NCBI RefSeq assembly: GCF_001425865.1 | Contig: NZ_LMDS01000005.1 | Location: 870,890 to 934,889 of the forward strand | Source: Rhizobacter sp. Root404 | Lineage (GTDB): Bacteria; Pseudomonadota; Gammaproteobacteria; Burkholderiales; Burkholderiaceae_C | Length of the DNA stretch: 64,000 bases | Direction: 5' to 3' | Part shown: positions 43,122-51,654 of the stretch, piece by piece | How the letters are laid out: each line of letters starts with the position of its first letter | How positions within the stretch are numbered: the first letter of the stretch is position 1 | The notes under the pieces: model-generated | What the model saw: the letters and a program-made list of their open reading frames with translations, nothing else | Databases searched by the model: none | Told to the model about the DNA's origin: nothing | Made by a program: the position numbers and the translations under genes

Positions 43122-45036
43122 GATAGATTTCCTCTGCCAGTTCTCTCGAGATGCCGTCGACGCTCTGCAGGTCTTCGACACTCGCATTGCCCACGCCGCG
43201 TACACCGCCGAAGCGCTGCAGCAGCTTCGCACGCTTTTTCGGCCCGATGCCGGCGATGTCCTCGAGCTTGCTGCCGCCGGTGCGCACGCTGGCGCGCCGC
43301 GCGCGCATGCCGGTGATCGCGAAGCGGTGCGCCTCGTCGCGGATCTGCGCGACCAGCATCAGCGCGGCCGAGTCGCGCCCCAGGTAGACCTTCGGGCGGC
43401 CGTCGGCGAACACGAGTTCCTCGAGGCCCACCTTGCGGCCCTCGCCTTTCTCGACGCCGACGATGCGCCCGAGGTCGATGCCCAGTTCCTCGAACACCTC
43501 GCGCGCCATGCTGACCTGCCCGCGTCCGCCATCCACCAGCACCAGGTCCGGCAGGCGCGCCTCGCCGCGGCTCGCGGCCTCGGCCAGCTTCGCGTAGCGG
43601 CGCGTCAGGACCTGTCGCATCGCGGCGTAGTCGTCGCCACCGGTGATGCCTTCGATGTTGTAGCGGCGGTACTGCGCGCTTTGCATCTTGTGGCCTTCGA
43701 AGACCACGCACGAGGCCTGGGTCGACTCGCCGGCGGTATGGCTGATGTCGAAGCACTCGATCCGGAACGCGTCCATGTTCTCGACCGCGAGATCGAGCGC
43801 CTCGACCAGCGCCCGCGTGCGCGCCTGCTGCGAGCCCTCTTCCGCCAGCAACTGCGCGAGCTTGAGCTGCGCGCCCTTGATGCACATGTCCAGCCACGCC
43901 CGGCGCGGCTCGCGCGGCTGGTGCTGGGCCGTGACCTTGATGCCGCTCTGCAGCGACAGCGCCTCGATCAGCGTCTTGTCGACCGCGTGGCTCAGCACCA
44001 GCAGCGGCGGCACGCCGCCATCGAGGTAGTGCTGGGCGATGAACGCCTCCAGCACCTGCACCTCGGGCGAGACCGATGCCGGCACGGCGGCCTCGTCGTC
44101 CTCCGGCCCGAAATCCATCACCTCGTCGACGTGCTTGGGGAAATACGGCCGATCGCCCAGGTGGCGGCCGCCGCGCACCATCGCCAGGTTGACGCAGGCG
44201 CGGCCGCCCTCAACCTTGACGGCCAGGATGTCGGCATCCTTGGTGGTCACACCGGTGTTGTCCTCCACCGATTGCTGGTGCAGCACGCGCGACAACGCAC
44301 CGATCTGGTTGCGGATCTCCGCCGCCTGCTCGAACTTCAGCGCCTGCGCGTACGCCATCATCTGCGCCTGCAGGTCGTCCATCAATTCCTGCTGCTCGCC
44401 GACCAGGAAGCGCTCGGCGTGGTTCACGTCATGCGCGTAGTCGTCGGCCGAGACCAGGTTCACGCACGGCCCGGAGCAGCGCTTGATCTGGTAGAGCAGG
44501 CACGGCCGGGTGCGGTTGGCGAACACGGTGTCCTCGCAGGTGCGCAGGCGGAACACCTTCTGGATCATCTGGATCGATTCCTTCACCGCCCACGCGCTCG
44601 GGAACGGACCGAAATAGCGGTGCTTCTGGTCGACCGAGCCGCGGTAGTAGGCGACCCGCGGGAACAGACCCGAGACGATCTTCAGGTACGGGTAGCTCTT
44701 GTCGTCGCGGAACAGGATGTTGTAGCGCGGCGCGAGCGTCTTGATCAGGTTGTTCTCGAGCAGCAGCGCCTCGGCTTCCGAGCGCACCACCGTCGTCTGC
44801 AGCCGCGCGATCTTCGTGATCATGTGGCCGATGCGCGTGCCGCCGTGGTTCTTCTGGAAGTAGCTGGAAACGCGCTTCTTCAGGTCGCGCGCCTTGCCCA
44901 CGTACAGCACCGCGTCCTGCGCGTCGAAGTAGCGGTAGACGCCGGGCAGGTTCGGCAGCGCGGCCACCTCGGCCAGCAGCTGCGCGCGGGCCGCGTCGTG
45001 CGGCACCTGCGCTGAAGTGGAAACGTCGTCGGTCAT
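43108..45036 (-). CDS. uvrC: UvrABC system protein C
   Basis: A 642-residue nucleotide-excision nuclease. The GIY-YIG domain (PGVYRYFDAQDAVLYVGKA) catalyses the 3' cut, a UVR region binds UvrB, an RNase H-like domain makes the 5' cut, and tandem HhH motifs sit at the C-terminus (LEDIAGIGPKKRAKLLQRFG). ATG 45036 is used, although the open frame extends far upstream. It diverges from earP, with 37 bases between starts. Confidence 0.96.
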   Translation of the reverse strand: MTDDVSTSAQVPHDAARAQLLAEVAALPNLPGVYRYFDAQDAVLYVGKARDLKKRVSSYFQKNHGGTRIGHMITKIARLQTTVVRSEAEALLLENNLIKTLAPRYNILFRDDKSYPYLKIVSGLFPRVAYYRGSVDQKHRYFGPFPSAWAVKESIQMIQKVFRLRTCEDTVFANRTRPCLLYQIKRCSGPCVNLVSADDYAHDVNHAERFLVGEQQELMDDLQAQMMAYAQALKFEQAAEIRNQIGALSRVLHQQSVEDNTGVTTKDADILAVKVEGGRACVNLAMVRGGRHLGDRPYFPKHVDEVMDFGPEDDEAAVPASVSPEVQVLEAFIAQHYLDGGVPPLLVLSHAVDKTLIEALSLQSGIKVTAQHQPREPRRAWLDMCIKGAQLKLAQLLAEEGSQQARTRALVEALDLAVENMDAFRIECFDISHTAGESTQASCVVFEGHKMQSAQYRRYNIEGITGGDDYAAMRQVLTRRYAKLAEAASRGEARLPDLVLVDGGRGQVSMAREVFEELGIDLGRIVGVEKGEGRKVGLEELVFADGRPKVYLGRDSAALMLVAQIRDEAHRFAITGMRARRASVRTGGSKLEDIAGIGPKKRAKLLQRFGGVRGVGNASVEDLQSVDGISRELAEEIYRVLH

Positions 45037-45073
45037 CGAGCGCGATTGTGCCGCCGCTCCGGATAATGACCCG

Positions 45074-46114
45074 ATGCAATGGGATCTGTTCTGCCGCGTC
45101 GTCGACAACTTCGGCGACATCGGCGTCTGCTGGCGCCTCGCCGCCGACCTGGCCGGGCGCGGCGAGCAGGTGCGACTGTGGGTCGACGATCCGACGGCGC
45201 TGCAGTGGATGGCACCCGCTGGCGCGCGGGGCGTCGCGGTGCGCGACTGGGCTGCGAGCGAAGCGATCAACGCGCCGGGGGACGTCGTGATCGAGGCCTT
45301 CGGCTGCGAACTGCCCGAATCCTTCGTGCGCCGCATGGCCGGCCGCGGTCGACCGCCGACTTGGATCAACCTGGAGTACCTCAGCGCCGAGCCGTATGTC
45401 GAACGAACCCATCGCCTGGCATCCCCGCAGACCCAGGGCGCAGGCGCCGGGTTGCGCAAGTGGTTCTTCTATCCCGGCTTCACGCCGCGCACCGGCGGGT
45501 TGATCCGCGAACCCGAACTCGCGACGCGGCAGGCGGCGTTCGATGCGACCGCCTGGCTGGCGGCGCAGGGCGTCGCGCGACAAGCCGACGAACGCATCGT
45601 CAGCCTGTTCTGCTACGAGCCGCCGGCCATCGATGCGCTGTTCGACCAGCTGGCGCGCCAGCCGACGCTGCTGCTGGCGACCGCCGGACCAGCGTCTCGC
45701 CTCGCGCAGGAGCGCCTCGGCGGCGCGCTGCGGCGCGGTGCGCTGCGGGCCCATCTGCTGCCGCGGCTGACCCAGCGCGACTATGACCACCTGCTGTGGG
45801 CCAGCGACCTGAATTTCGTGCGTGGCGAGGACTCGTTCGTGCGCGCGCAATGGGCGGCCCGCCCGTTCGTGTGGCACATCTATCCGCAGCACGACGATGC
45901 GCACGTGGCCAAGCTCGAGGCGTTCCTCGATCGCTTCGGCGCGAATACCGACCTGCGCGCGCTCTGGCGGGCCTGGAATGGCGCGGCCGCCACACTGCCG
46001 CCGTTCCCGGACGCGACCGACTGGCTCCGAAACTGCCGACAGTGGCGCGATTCCCTGCTCGCCCAGGCGGACCTGACCTCCCAGCTGCTCGGTTTCGTCG
46101 CCGAAACACGCTAA
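45074..46114 (+). CDS. earP: EF-P arginine rhamnosyltransferase EarP
   Basis: A 346-residue glycosyltransferase of the GT-B type. The N-terminus VVDNFGDIGVCWRLA carries the catalytic Asp of EarP, and FVRGEDSFVRAQWA with a conserved Asp and Glu in the C-terminal half bind TDP-rhamnose. EarP rhamnosylates Arg32 of EF-P, easing translation of polyproline stretches. It sits directly before efp, the usual arrangement. Confidence 0.95.
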   Translation: MQWDLFCRVVDNFGDIGVCWRLAADLAGRGEQVRLWVDDPTALQWMAPAGARGVAVRDWAASEAINAPGDVVIEAFGCELPESFVRRMAGRGRPPTWINLEYLSAEPYVERTHRLASPQTQGAGAGLRKWFFYPGFTPRTGGLIREPELATRQAAFDATAWLAAQGVARQADERIVSLFCYEPPAIDALFDQLARQPTLLLATAGPASRLAQERLGGALRRGALRAHLLPRLTQRDYDHLLWASDLNFVRGEDSFVRAQWAARPFVWHIYPQHDDAHVAKLEAFLDRFGANTDLRALWRAWNGAAATLPPFPDATDWLRNCRQWRDSLLAQADLTSQLLGFVAETR

Positions 46115-46208
46115 AATCGAGGGCTTTTCGCGCACCAGAGTCTTTCGGCTCCGCGTGTGCGAGTTCAGGCGCAGCGTCGCGCCACCCCCACCGCATACGG
46201 AAACAGCT

Positions 46209-46763
46209 ATGAAGACCGCAATGGAATTTCGCGCCGGCAACGTCATCATGCAGGGCAAGGACCCGATGGTCGTGCTGCGCACCGAGTACAGCCGCGGCGG
46301 CCGCAATTCGGCCACCGTGCGCATGAAGCTGAAGAGCCTGCTGTCGAACTCGGGCACCGAAGTCGTCTTCAAGGCCGACGACAAGCTCGACCAGGTCGTG
46401 CTCGACAAGAAGGAGTGCACCTACTCGTACTTCGCCGATCCGATGTACGCGTTCATGGACGCCGAGTACAACCAGTTCGAGGTCGAGTCCGAGAACATGG
46501 GTGACGCGATCCAGTACCTCGAAGACGGCATGCCGGTCGAAGTGGTGTTCTACGACGGCAAGGCGATCTCTGTCGAGCTGCCGACCAGCCTGGTCCGCGA
46601 GATCACCGACACCGAGCCGGCCGTCAAGGGCGACACCTCGGGCAAGGTGCTGAAGACCGCGAAGATCGCCACCGGCTTCGAGATCTCGGTGCCGCTGTTC
46701 GTGCAGACCGGCGACAAGGTCGAGATCGACACCCGCACCCACGAGTACCGCAAGCGCGTCTGA
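46209..46763 (+). CDS. efp: Elongation factor P
   Basis: A 184-residue translation factor with three beta-barrel domains. The tip loop reads YSRGGRNSAT, with Arg at the modified position rather than Lys, which agrees with the adjacent earP and with absence of an EpmA pathway. ATG 46209; the upstream TAAAAT at about 46,112 may be its -10. Confidence 0.96.
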   Translation: MKTAMEFRAGNVIMQGKDPMVVLRTEYSRGGRNSATVRMKLKSLLSNSGTEVVFKADDKLDQVVLDKKECTYSYFADPMYAFMDAEYNQFEVESENMGDAIQYLEDGMPVEVVFYDGKAISVELPTSLVREITDTEPAVKGDTSGKVLKTAKIATGFEISVPLFVQTGDKVEIDTRTHEYRKRV

Positions 46764-46782
46764 CGCGTTGACGGAGGGCCGC

Positions 46783-47712
46783 ATGGCCTTCGATTTCAGC
46801 GCCGTCGCCGCCCCGTTCCGGATGCAACCGGGCCTGCGGCGCATCGCACCCGGCACGGCGCCGCTGACCCCGAACCGTCCCGGTTCGGCGGCCCTGATCG
46901 AAAAGACGGCGGTGCTGCGCGACCGGCCGCTGACCGCCCTGCTCACGGCGCCCGGCTTCGACGCCGGCCCCGCGCTCCACGCGCTGCTCGACCGGGCGCT
47001 GCGCGATCACCCCGATGCCTTCGACTGGGATGGCGACCTGGCGTTCGACGCCGGGCTGCTCGGCTGGTCCGTGCGCGGCACAGAGGTGCAGGGCGACGGT
47101 GATCCGGCGATCGGCGCGGTGCTGCGCGCGCTGCCGGCCGCGTGGCGCCTGCCGGGCCTGCTCAGCCTCGCGCTCGCGGAAGACCTTGCCGTCATCGATG
47201 GGCGGACGGCGCACATCCCCTGGCTCGCCGTGTGCCTGCCGTCGCGCTGGGCGCCGGCGGACAAGGTCGGGCGCCACTTCGCCGAGGTCCACGCGCCCGT
47301 CGCGGACAACCAGCTCCTGATCACCGCCGCCGACCACCTCGCGCGGCTCGTCACCGGCAGCGAGCGCTGGGAACGCTTCGTCTGGAGCGTCGCCAGCGAC
47401 GCGCGCCTGTCGCAGCATCCGGACCATGCGCCGCCGGTGCGTTGGCGGGTCGATGCGGACGCCGACACGCTTGCGGCGACCGCGACGTTGCGCACCGAGC
47501 ACCAGACCTTCCTCCCCGTCCCGGGGGCGCAGCAGGCGGTGTTCACGATCCTGGTCGAGTGCCGGCCACTGGCGACGGCGATCGACGCCGCGCCGCGGGC
47601 ACAGGCGCTGCACGCGGCGCTCGCGAGCATGAGCCCGGCGGTGCTGGACTACCGCGGGCTGGCGCCGGCGCGCGACCGCCTGCTCGCCTGGCTGGCCGCG
47701 CGCAGCACGTGA
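46783..47712 (+). CDS. DUF3445 (heme-dependent oxidative demethylase-like) protein
   Basis: The product is 309 residues from ATG 46783 with GGAGGG 5 bases upstream, preferred to TTG 46768. The DUF3445/HDOD-type features are LPSRWAPADKVGRHFAEVH in the middle and LRTEHQTFLPVPG later. Some members of this family are heme-dependent N-demethylases; activity here is unproven. It overlaps mnmC by four bases. Confidence 0.8.
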   Translation: MAFDFSAVAAPFRMQPGLRRIAPGTAPLTPNRPGSAALIEKTAVLRDRPLTALLTAPGFDAGPALHALLDRALRDHPDAFDWDGDLAFDAGLLGWSVRGTEVQGDGDPAIGAVLRALPAAWRLPGLLSLALAEDLAVIDGRTAHIPWLAVCLPSRWAPADKVGRHFAEVHAPVADNQLLITAADHLARLVTGSERWERFVWSVASDARLSQHPDHAPPVRWRVDADADTLAATATLRTEHQTFLPVPGAQQAVFTILVECRPLATAIDAAPRAQALHAALASMSPAVLDYRGLAPARDRLLAWLAARST

Positions 47713-49493
47713 CGACGATGCATCGCTGGCAGGGTCGCGAACGGTTCGTCATCCTCGCCACCGCGTTCGGCGCCGGGGACGCGTTCCTCGATGCCTGGCA
47801 AGCCTGGCGCGACGACCCGCAGCGCTGCGAGCGTCTCGTCTACATCGCCATCGAGCCCGAACCGCCGACGCGCGACGCACTGGGCGCCGCCCAGGACGCC
47901 GCGTCGCCGCTTGTCGAGGCATTGCGCGCTGCCTGGCCACCGCTGACGCCGAACCTGCATCGGCTGTCGTTCGATCACGGCGCGGTCGAGCTGCTGCTCG
48001 CCATCGGCGGGTTGCGCGCCTGGCTGCCTGAGTTGGTGGCCACCGTCGATGCGTTCGACCTGGCCACGCTCCCGTCGGATTCCGATGCGCGCCTGGCCAA
48101 GGCGTTCGCCCGGCTCGCCGCACCGGACGCGATGCTCGTCGCGATCGGCCACCCGCCGGCGTGGGGCGCGGCGTTGTCCGCCGCGGGCTTCAACGTCGAC
48201 ATCGAGCAGCAGGCCGGACGCGGGGCGATCCACGCGCGCTTCGCCCCGGCGTTCAGGCCGCGGCGCGCCCCCGCGCGCATGCCCGCGCAACGTGCCGAGG
48301 GCGAGCGCCACGCCGTGATCGTCGGCGCCGGCCTGGCCGGTTGTGCGGCCGCCTGGGCCCTCGCCGCGCAGGGCTGGCGCAGCACGCTGCTCGACCGACA
48401 CGACGCGCCCGCCACCGAGGCCTCGGGCAACCCGGCCGGCCTGTTCCACGGCATCGTCAACGCGCAGGACGGCCTGCACGCGCGCTTCAATCGCGCCGCC
48501 GCGCTGGCCGCTCGCGGCGCGGTGCAGGCGGCGGTCGACGCCGGCGTGCCCGGCAGCGCGCGCGGCCTGCTCCGCCTGGAAACCACCCTGACCGTGATGC
48601 AGATGCGCGCGGTGCTGCACCGGCTCGCCCTGCCCTGCGCCTACGTGGAGGCGCTGGGCGCGGACGAGGCCGGCGCCCGGGCCGGCCTCGCGCTCGACCA
48701 TCCGGCGTGGTTCTATCCGGGCGGCGGCTGGGTCCAGCCCGCCGGGCTGGCGCGCCACTTCGTTGCCCGCGCCGGCGACCGCGCGGCGTGGCGCGCGCAC
48801 GCCGAGGTGCAGCGGCTCGAACGCATCGGTTCAGGTTGGCGCCTGCTCGACGCGAGCGACAACACGCTGGCCGAGGCGGCCACCGTGGTGCTCGCGAACG
48901 CCGCCGACGCGTTGCGCCTGATCGGCGCGGCCGACTGGCCGATCGACAGCGTGCGTGGCCAGATCAGTGTGGCCGATGCGTCCCGCTTGGCGACGCCGCG
49001 GGTGCCGATCGCCGGCCGCGGCTACCTGCTGCCGGCGATCGGCGGCGAAGCGATGTTCGGCGCGACCGCACAACCCGGCGACGCCGATCCGGCGGTGCGC
49101 GAGGCCGACCACGTCGCCAACCTCGCGCAACTCGCGCGCCTGACCGGCCAGCCGGTCGAGCTCACGCCGGCCGACCTGCGCGGTCGCACCGGGTGGCGCT
49201 GCAGCGCCCGGGACAAGCTGCCGCTGATCGGCGCCGTCCCCGAACTCGCGCCGCAGGGCGCGCGGCTCGAACAGCCGCGCCAGGTGCCGCGTCAACCCGG
49301 CCTGTTCCTGTTCGCCGCGCTCGGCTCGCGCGGCGTGACCTGGAGCGCGCTCGGCGCGCAGGTGCTGGCGTCGTGGGTCACCGGTGCGCCGGCGCCGGTG
49401 GAAGCCAGCCTGCTCGATGCGCTCGACCCGGCCCGTTTCGTCAGCCGCCGGGCGCGGCGCGGGCCGAATCGCCCGCCATCCAGCCGCGAATGA
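47709..49493 (+). CDS. mnmC: MnmC-like tRNA-modification protein with degenerate methyltransferase half
   Basis: A 594-residue fusion. The C-terminal half (from about 200) is the FAD oxidase: VIVGAGLAGCAAAWALA, EASGNPAGLFHG, and ALGSRGVTW. The N-terminal methyltransferase half looks damaged: the SAM loop normally reading ETGFGxGNNF is ATAFGAGDAF, and the segment normally reading FYLDGFAPARNP is FDLATLPSDS, so the catalytic Asp and motif are missing. The oxidase step on tRNA wobble uridine probably remains, while the methylation step may need another enzyme. Start GTG 47709 or ATG 47718. It ends with a 53-base convergent overlap with the next gene. Confidence 0.85.
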   Translation: MTTMHRWQGRERFVILATAFGAGDAFLDAWQAWRDDPQRCERLVYIAIEPEPPTRDALGAAQDAASPLVEALRAAWPPLTPNLHRLSFDHGAVELLLAIGGLRAWLPELVATVDAFDLATLPSDSDARLAKAFARLAAPDAMLVAIGHPPAWGAALSAAGFNVDIEQQAGRGAIHARFAPAFRPRRAPARMPAQRAEGERHAVIVGAGLAGCAAAWALAAQGWRSTLLDRHDAPATEASGNPAGLFHGIVNAQDGLHARFNRAAALAARGAVQAAVDAGVPGSARGLLRLETTLTVMQMRAVLHRLALPCAYVEALGADEAGARAGLALDHPAWFYPGGGWVQPAGLARHFVARAGDRAAWRAHAEVQRLERIGSGWRLLDASDNTLAEAATVVLANAADALRLIGAADWPIDSVRGQISVADASRLATPRVPIAGRGYLLPAIGGEAMFGATAQPGDADPAVREADHVANLAQLARLTGQPVELTPADLRGRTGWRCSARDKLPLIGAVPELAPQGARLEQPRQVPRQPGLFLFAALGSRGVTWSALGAQVLASWVTGAPAPVEASLLDALDPARFVSRRARRGPNRPPSSRE

Positions 49494-50694
49494 CGCCGTA
49501 GACGCGCGGGTGGTTCAACAGGGCCATGTGGCCGAGACCCGCGAGTTCCACGCGCTGCACGTCGCCGCCGAGTTCGTCGGCCGACGCACTGCCGGCACGG
49601 ACCAGCCCATCACCGAGCCAGCGGCCGACCAGCGTGCCGAGCCCGGTTTCGCCCGGGTCGGCGAGCGTGCCGAACACCAGCCGCAGTGCGGGTGCCGGCG
49701 CCGTCTGGCCTTGCAATCCCCGTCGCAGGTCCTTGATGCCGCGGCTGCGGGCATTCGCGACCCGCGCGAGCGGCCGGGTCACGTCGGACACGTCGAGCGC
49801 GGCCGCGGCGGCATGGCCCAGACCGGCCAGCGGCGCGCCCTGGTGCGGTGAGCCAAGGCAGACGATCGTGCTGACGCGCGTCGCCCAGTCGAGCCCGCCG
49901 TCGGTCGCGAGCGCATGCGCGCGCCGCGCGACCAGGCCGCCCATGCTGTGGCCGACCAGCACCCACTCACGCACCTGCGGCGCCGCGGCGGCCGCGCGTT
50001 GCATCAGCTCGGCCAGGTGTTGCGCGTTCTGATCGACCGCGAGGCCGGTGTTGTAGCGCAGCCAGAGTGCGCCGATGCCCAGTTCGCTTTCGAGGAGTTC
50101 GCCGTAGGTGACGCCCTCACCGGGCGGGTGGCGCGCGGCCCACGGCGAATCGGCCCACGCGTCCTGACGCAGGCGCCAGCTGTGCTCGTCGCAGGCCAGG
50201 CCGTGCAGGAAGATGCAGGCCCGTGACGGCAAACCCGAAAGCCGCTCCCGCGTCACCGGCCCGTCGCGCTCGCGCAGGCTCATCTGCACGGCCAGCGCGC
50301 TGCCCGCGGCTGCCAGCGTGTCGCCGACCGCGCCGTTGAGCGCGCTGCGAAAGAACTGTTCCTTGGGACCGGGCGTGCGCGCCGGATCGTCCACGCGCCG
50401 CTCGATGCCACCGGCCAGCGCGAAGGCGGCGCTGCCGCCATGCCGCACCGCGGCGTAGACGCCCTGCGTGATCGCGTCGTGGACGCCCTGCACGATGCGG
50501 GTCGGCATCGACAGGCCAGGAACGCGCAGGAGACTGTCGAAGGTCTTGCCGGCGATCGCCTGGTGCATCTCCTGCACCCGCGACGCGGTCGCCTGGAAAC
50601 CGGCGTTGAGGGTGGGCGCGTACGCGGCCACCGGCGATGCGGCAGGTGGCGCTGGCGCCGCGGCGTCCGCTGCGGGTCGGCGGCGCCGCGTCAC
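49441..50694 (-). CDS. Alpha/beta hydrolase, lipase-like
   Basis: The product is 417 residues from GTG 50694. The nucleophile motif is VLVGHSMGG and the oxyanion loop is IFLHGLACDEHSW, as in triacylglycerol-lipase-like hydrolases. GSPHQGAPL after it is typical of the lipase class. There is no signal peptide; the first 30 residues are Arg/Ala/Pro-rich. The 3' end overlaps mnmC by 53 bases tail to tail. Substrate unknown. Confidence 0.85.
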   Translation of the reverse strand: MTRRRRPAADAAAPAPPAASPVAAYAPTLNAGFQATASRVQEMHQAIAGKTFDSLLRVPGLSMPTRIVQGVHDAITQGVYAAVRHGGSAAFALAGGIERRVDDPARTPGPKEQFFRSALNGAVGDTLAAAGSALAVQMSLRERDGPVTRERLSGLPSRACIFLHGLACDEHSWRLRQDAWADSPWAARHPPGEGVTYGELLESELGIGALWLRYNTGLAVDQNAQHLAELMQRAAAAAPQVREWVLVGHSMGGLVARRAHALATDGGLDWATRVSTIVCLGSPHQGAPLAGLGHAAAAALDVSDVTRPLARVANARSRGIKDLRRGLQGQTAPAPALRLVFGTLADPGETGLGTLVGRWLGDGLVRAGSASADELGGDVQRVELAGLGHMALLNHPRVYGVIRGWMAGDSARAAPGG

Positions 50695-50695
50695 G

Positions 50696-50881
50696 TCATG
50701 GGGCCGGCGCCTGCCCGTCGACAGGTTGCGCCTCGGCGCTGGTGTCTTCGTCCGCGGGCGCGTCGTCGCTGCCCGGTTCGCCCGCCTTGCGACCGGCCTT
50801 CTCCTTCAGCTTCTCTTCTTTCTTCTTCTTCTTCGCCAACTCGCGCTGGCGCTTCTCGAACGAATAATTTGGTTTGGCCAT
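50696..50881 (-). CDS. Small lysine-rich conserved protein
   Basis: A 61-residue protein: a basic N-terminal half (MAKPNYSFEKRQRELAKKKK) and an acidic C-terminal half (GSDDAPADEDTS). Such MAKPNYSFEKRQRE proteins recur as annotated hypotheticals in betaproteobacteria. It lies one base upstream of the hydrolase start and is likely co-transcribed. A nucleic-acid or ribosome interaction is plausible from charge, but not shown. Confidence 0.7.
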   Translation of the reverse strand: MAKPNYSFEKRQRELAKKKKKEEKLKEKAGRKAGEPGSDDAPADEDTSAEAQPVDGQAPAP

Positions 50882-50985
50882 GGGCCGTCCTTTGTGTCAG
50901 TGCCGGGTCCGGCGCCCGCGCGGGTGCCGAGGCCCGAGGTTACGCGCTTTTCGGTCGCACTCGGCCGCCGGCGCGCACCCGCGGC

Positions 50986-51645
50986 TCAGAAAGTCAGCGT
51001 CCGCACGCCCTGTGCAGTGCCCAGCAGACACAGATCGGCCTTGTTGCGCGCGAAGATGCCGACGCTGACAACACCCGGCCACTGATTGATCTCGCGCTCC
51101 ATCGCCGCGGGATCCGTGATCGCGAGGCCGCGGACGTCGATGATCTGGCCGCCGTTGTCGGTCACCACGCCGGCACGCAGCGCCGGCTCGCCGCCGAGCG
51201 CGCGCACGCGGCGCGCGATCTGCGCCGCCGCCATCGGGATCACTTCGATCGGCAGCGGGAAGCGACCCAGCGTCGTCACCAGCTTGGATTCGTCGGCGAT
51301 GCAGACGAATCGCGCCGCGATGTCGGCCACGATCTTCTCGCGCGTCAGCGCGGCACCGCCGCCCTTGATCATGTGGCCGGCGTGGTCGATCTCGTCGGCG
51401 CCGTCGATGTAGACGGCGAGCGACTCGACCTGGTTGGCATCGAGCACCTCGATGCCGAGCGCCCGCATCCGCTCGGTGCTGGCATGCGAGCTCGACACCG
51501 CGGCCTTGATCGGCACCGGCATTTTCGCGAGCGCGTCGATGAAGCAGTTCACCGTCGAGCCGGTGCCGACGCCGATGATGCTGCCGGGTTCCACGTAGGC
51601 CGTCGCGGCCTGGCCGACGAGGGCCTTGAGTTCGTCCTGGGTCAT
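50986..51645 (-). CDS. rpiA: Ribose-5-phosphate isomerase A
   Basis: A 219-residue isomerase of the pentose phosphate pathway. GVGTGSTV at about 26-33, DGADEID near 81, and KGGGAALTREKI near 94 are the substrate- and catalytic-site motifs. Start ATG 51645 is ten bases after the fumC stop; the two may be co-transcribed. Confidence 0.95.
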   Translation of the reverse strand: MTQDELKALVGQAATAYVEPGSIIGVGTGSTVNCFIDALAKMPVPIKAAVSSSHASTERMRALGIEVLDANQVESLAVYIDGADEIDHAGHMIKGGGAALTREKIVADIAARFVCIADESKLVTTLGRFPLPIEVIPMAAAQIARRVRALGGEPALRAGVVTDNGGQIIDVRGLAITDPAAMEREINQWPGVVSVGIFARNKADLCLLGTAQGVRTLTF

Positions 51646-51654
51646 GGGCTGCGA

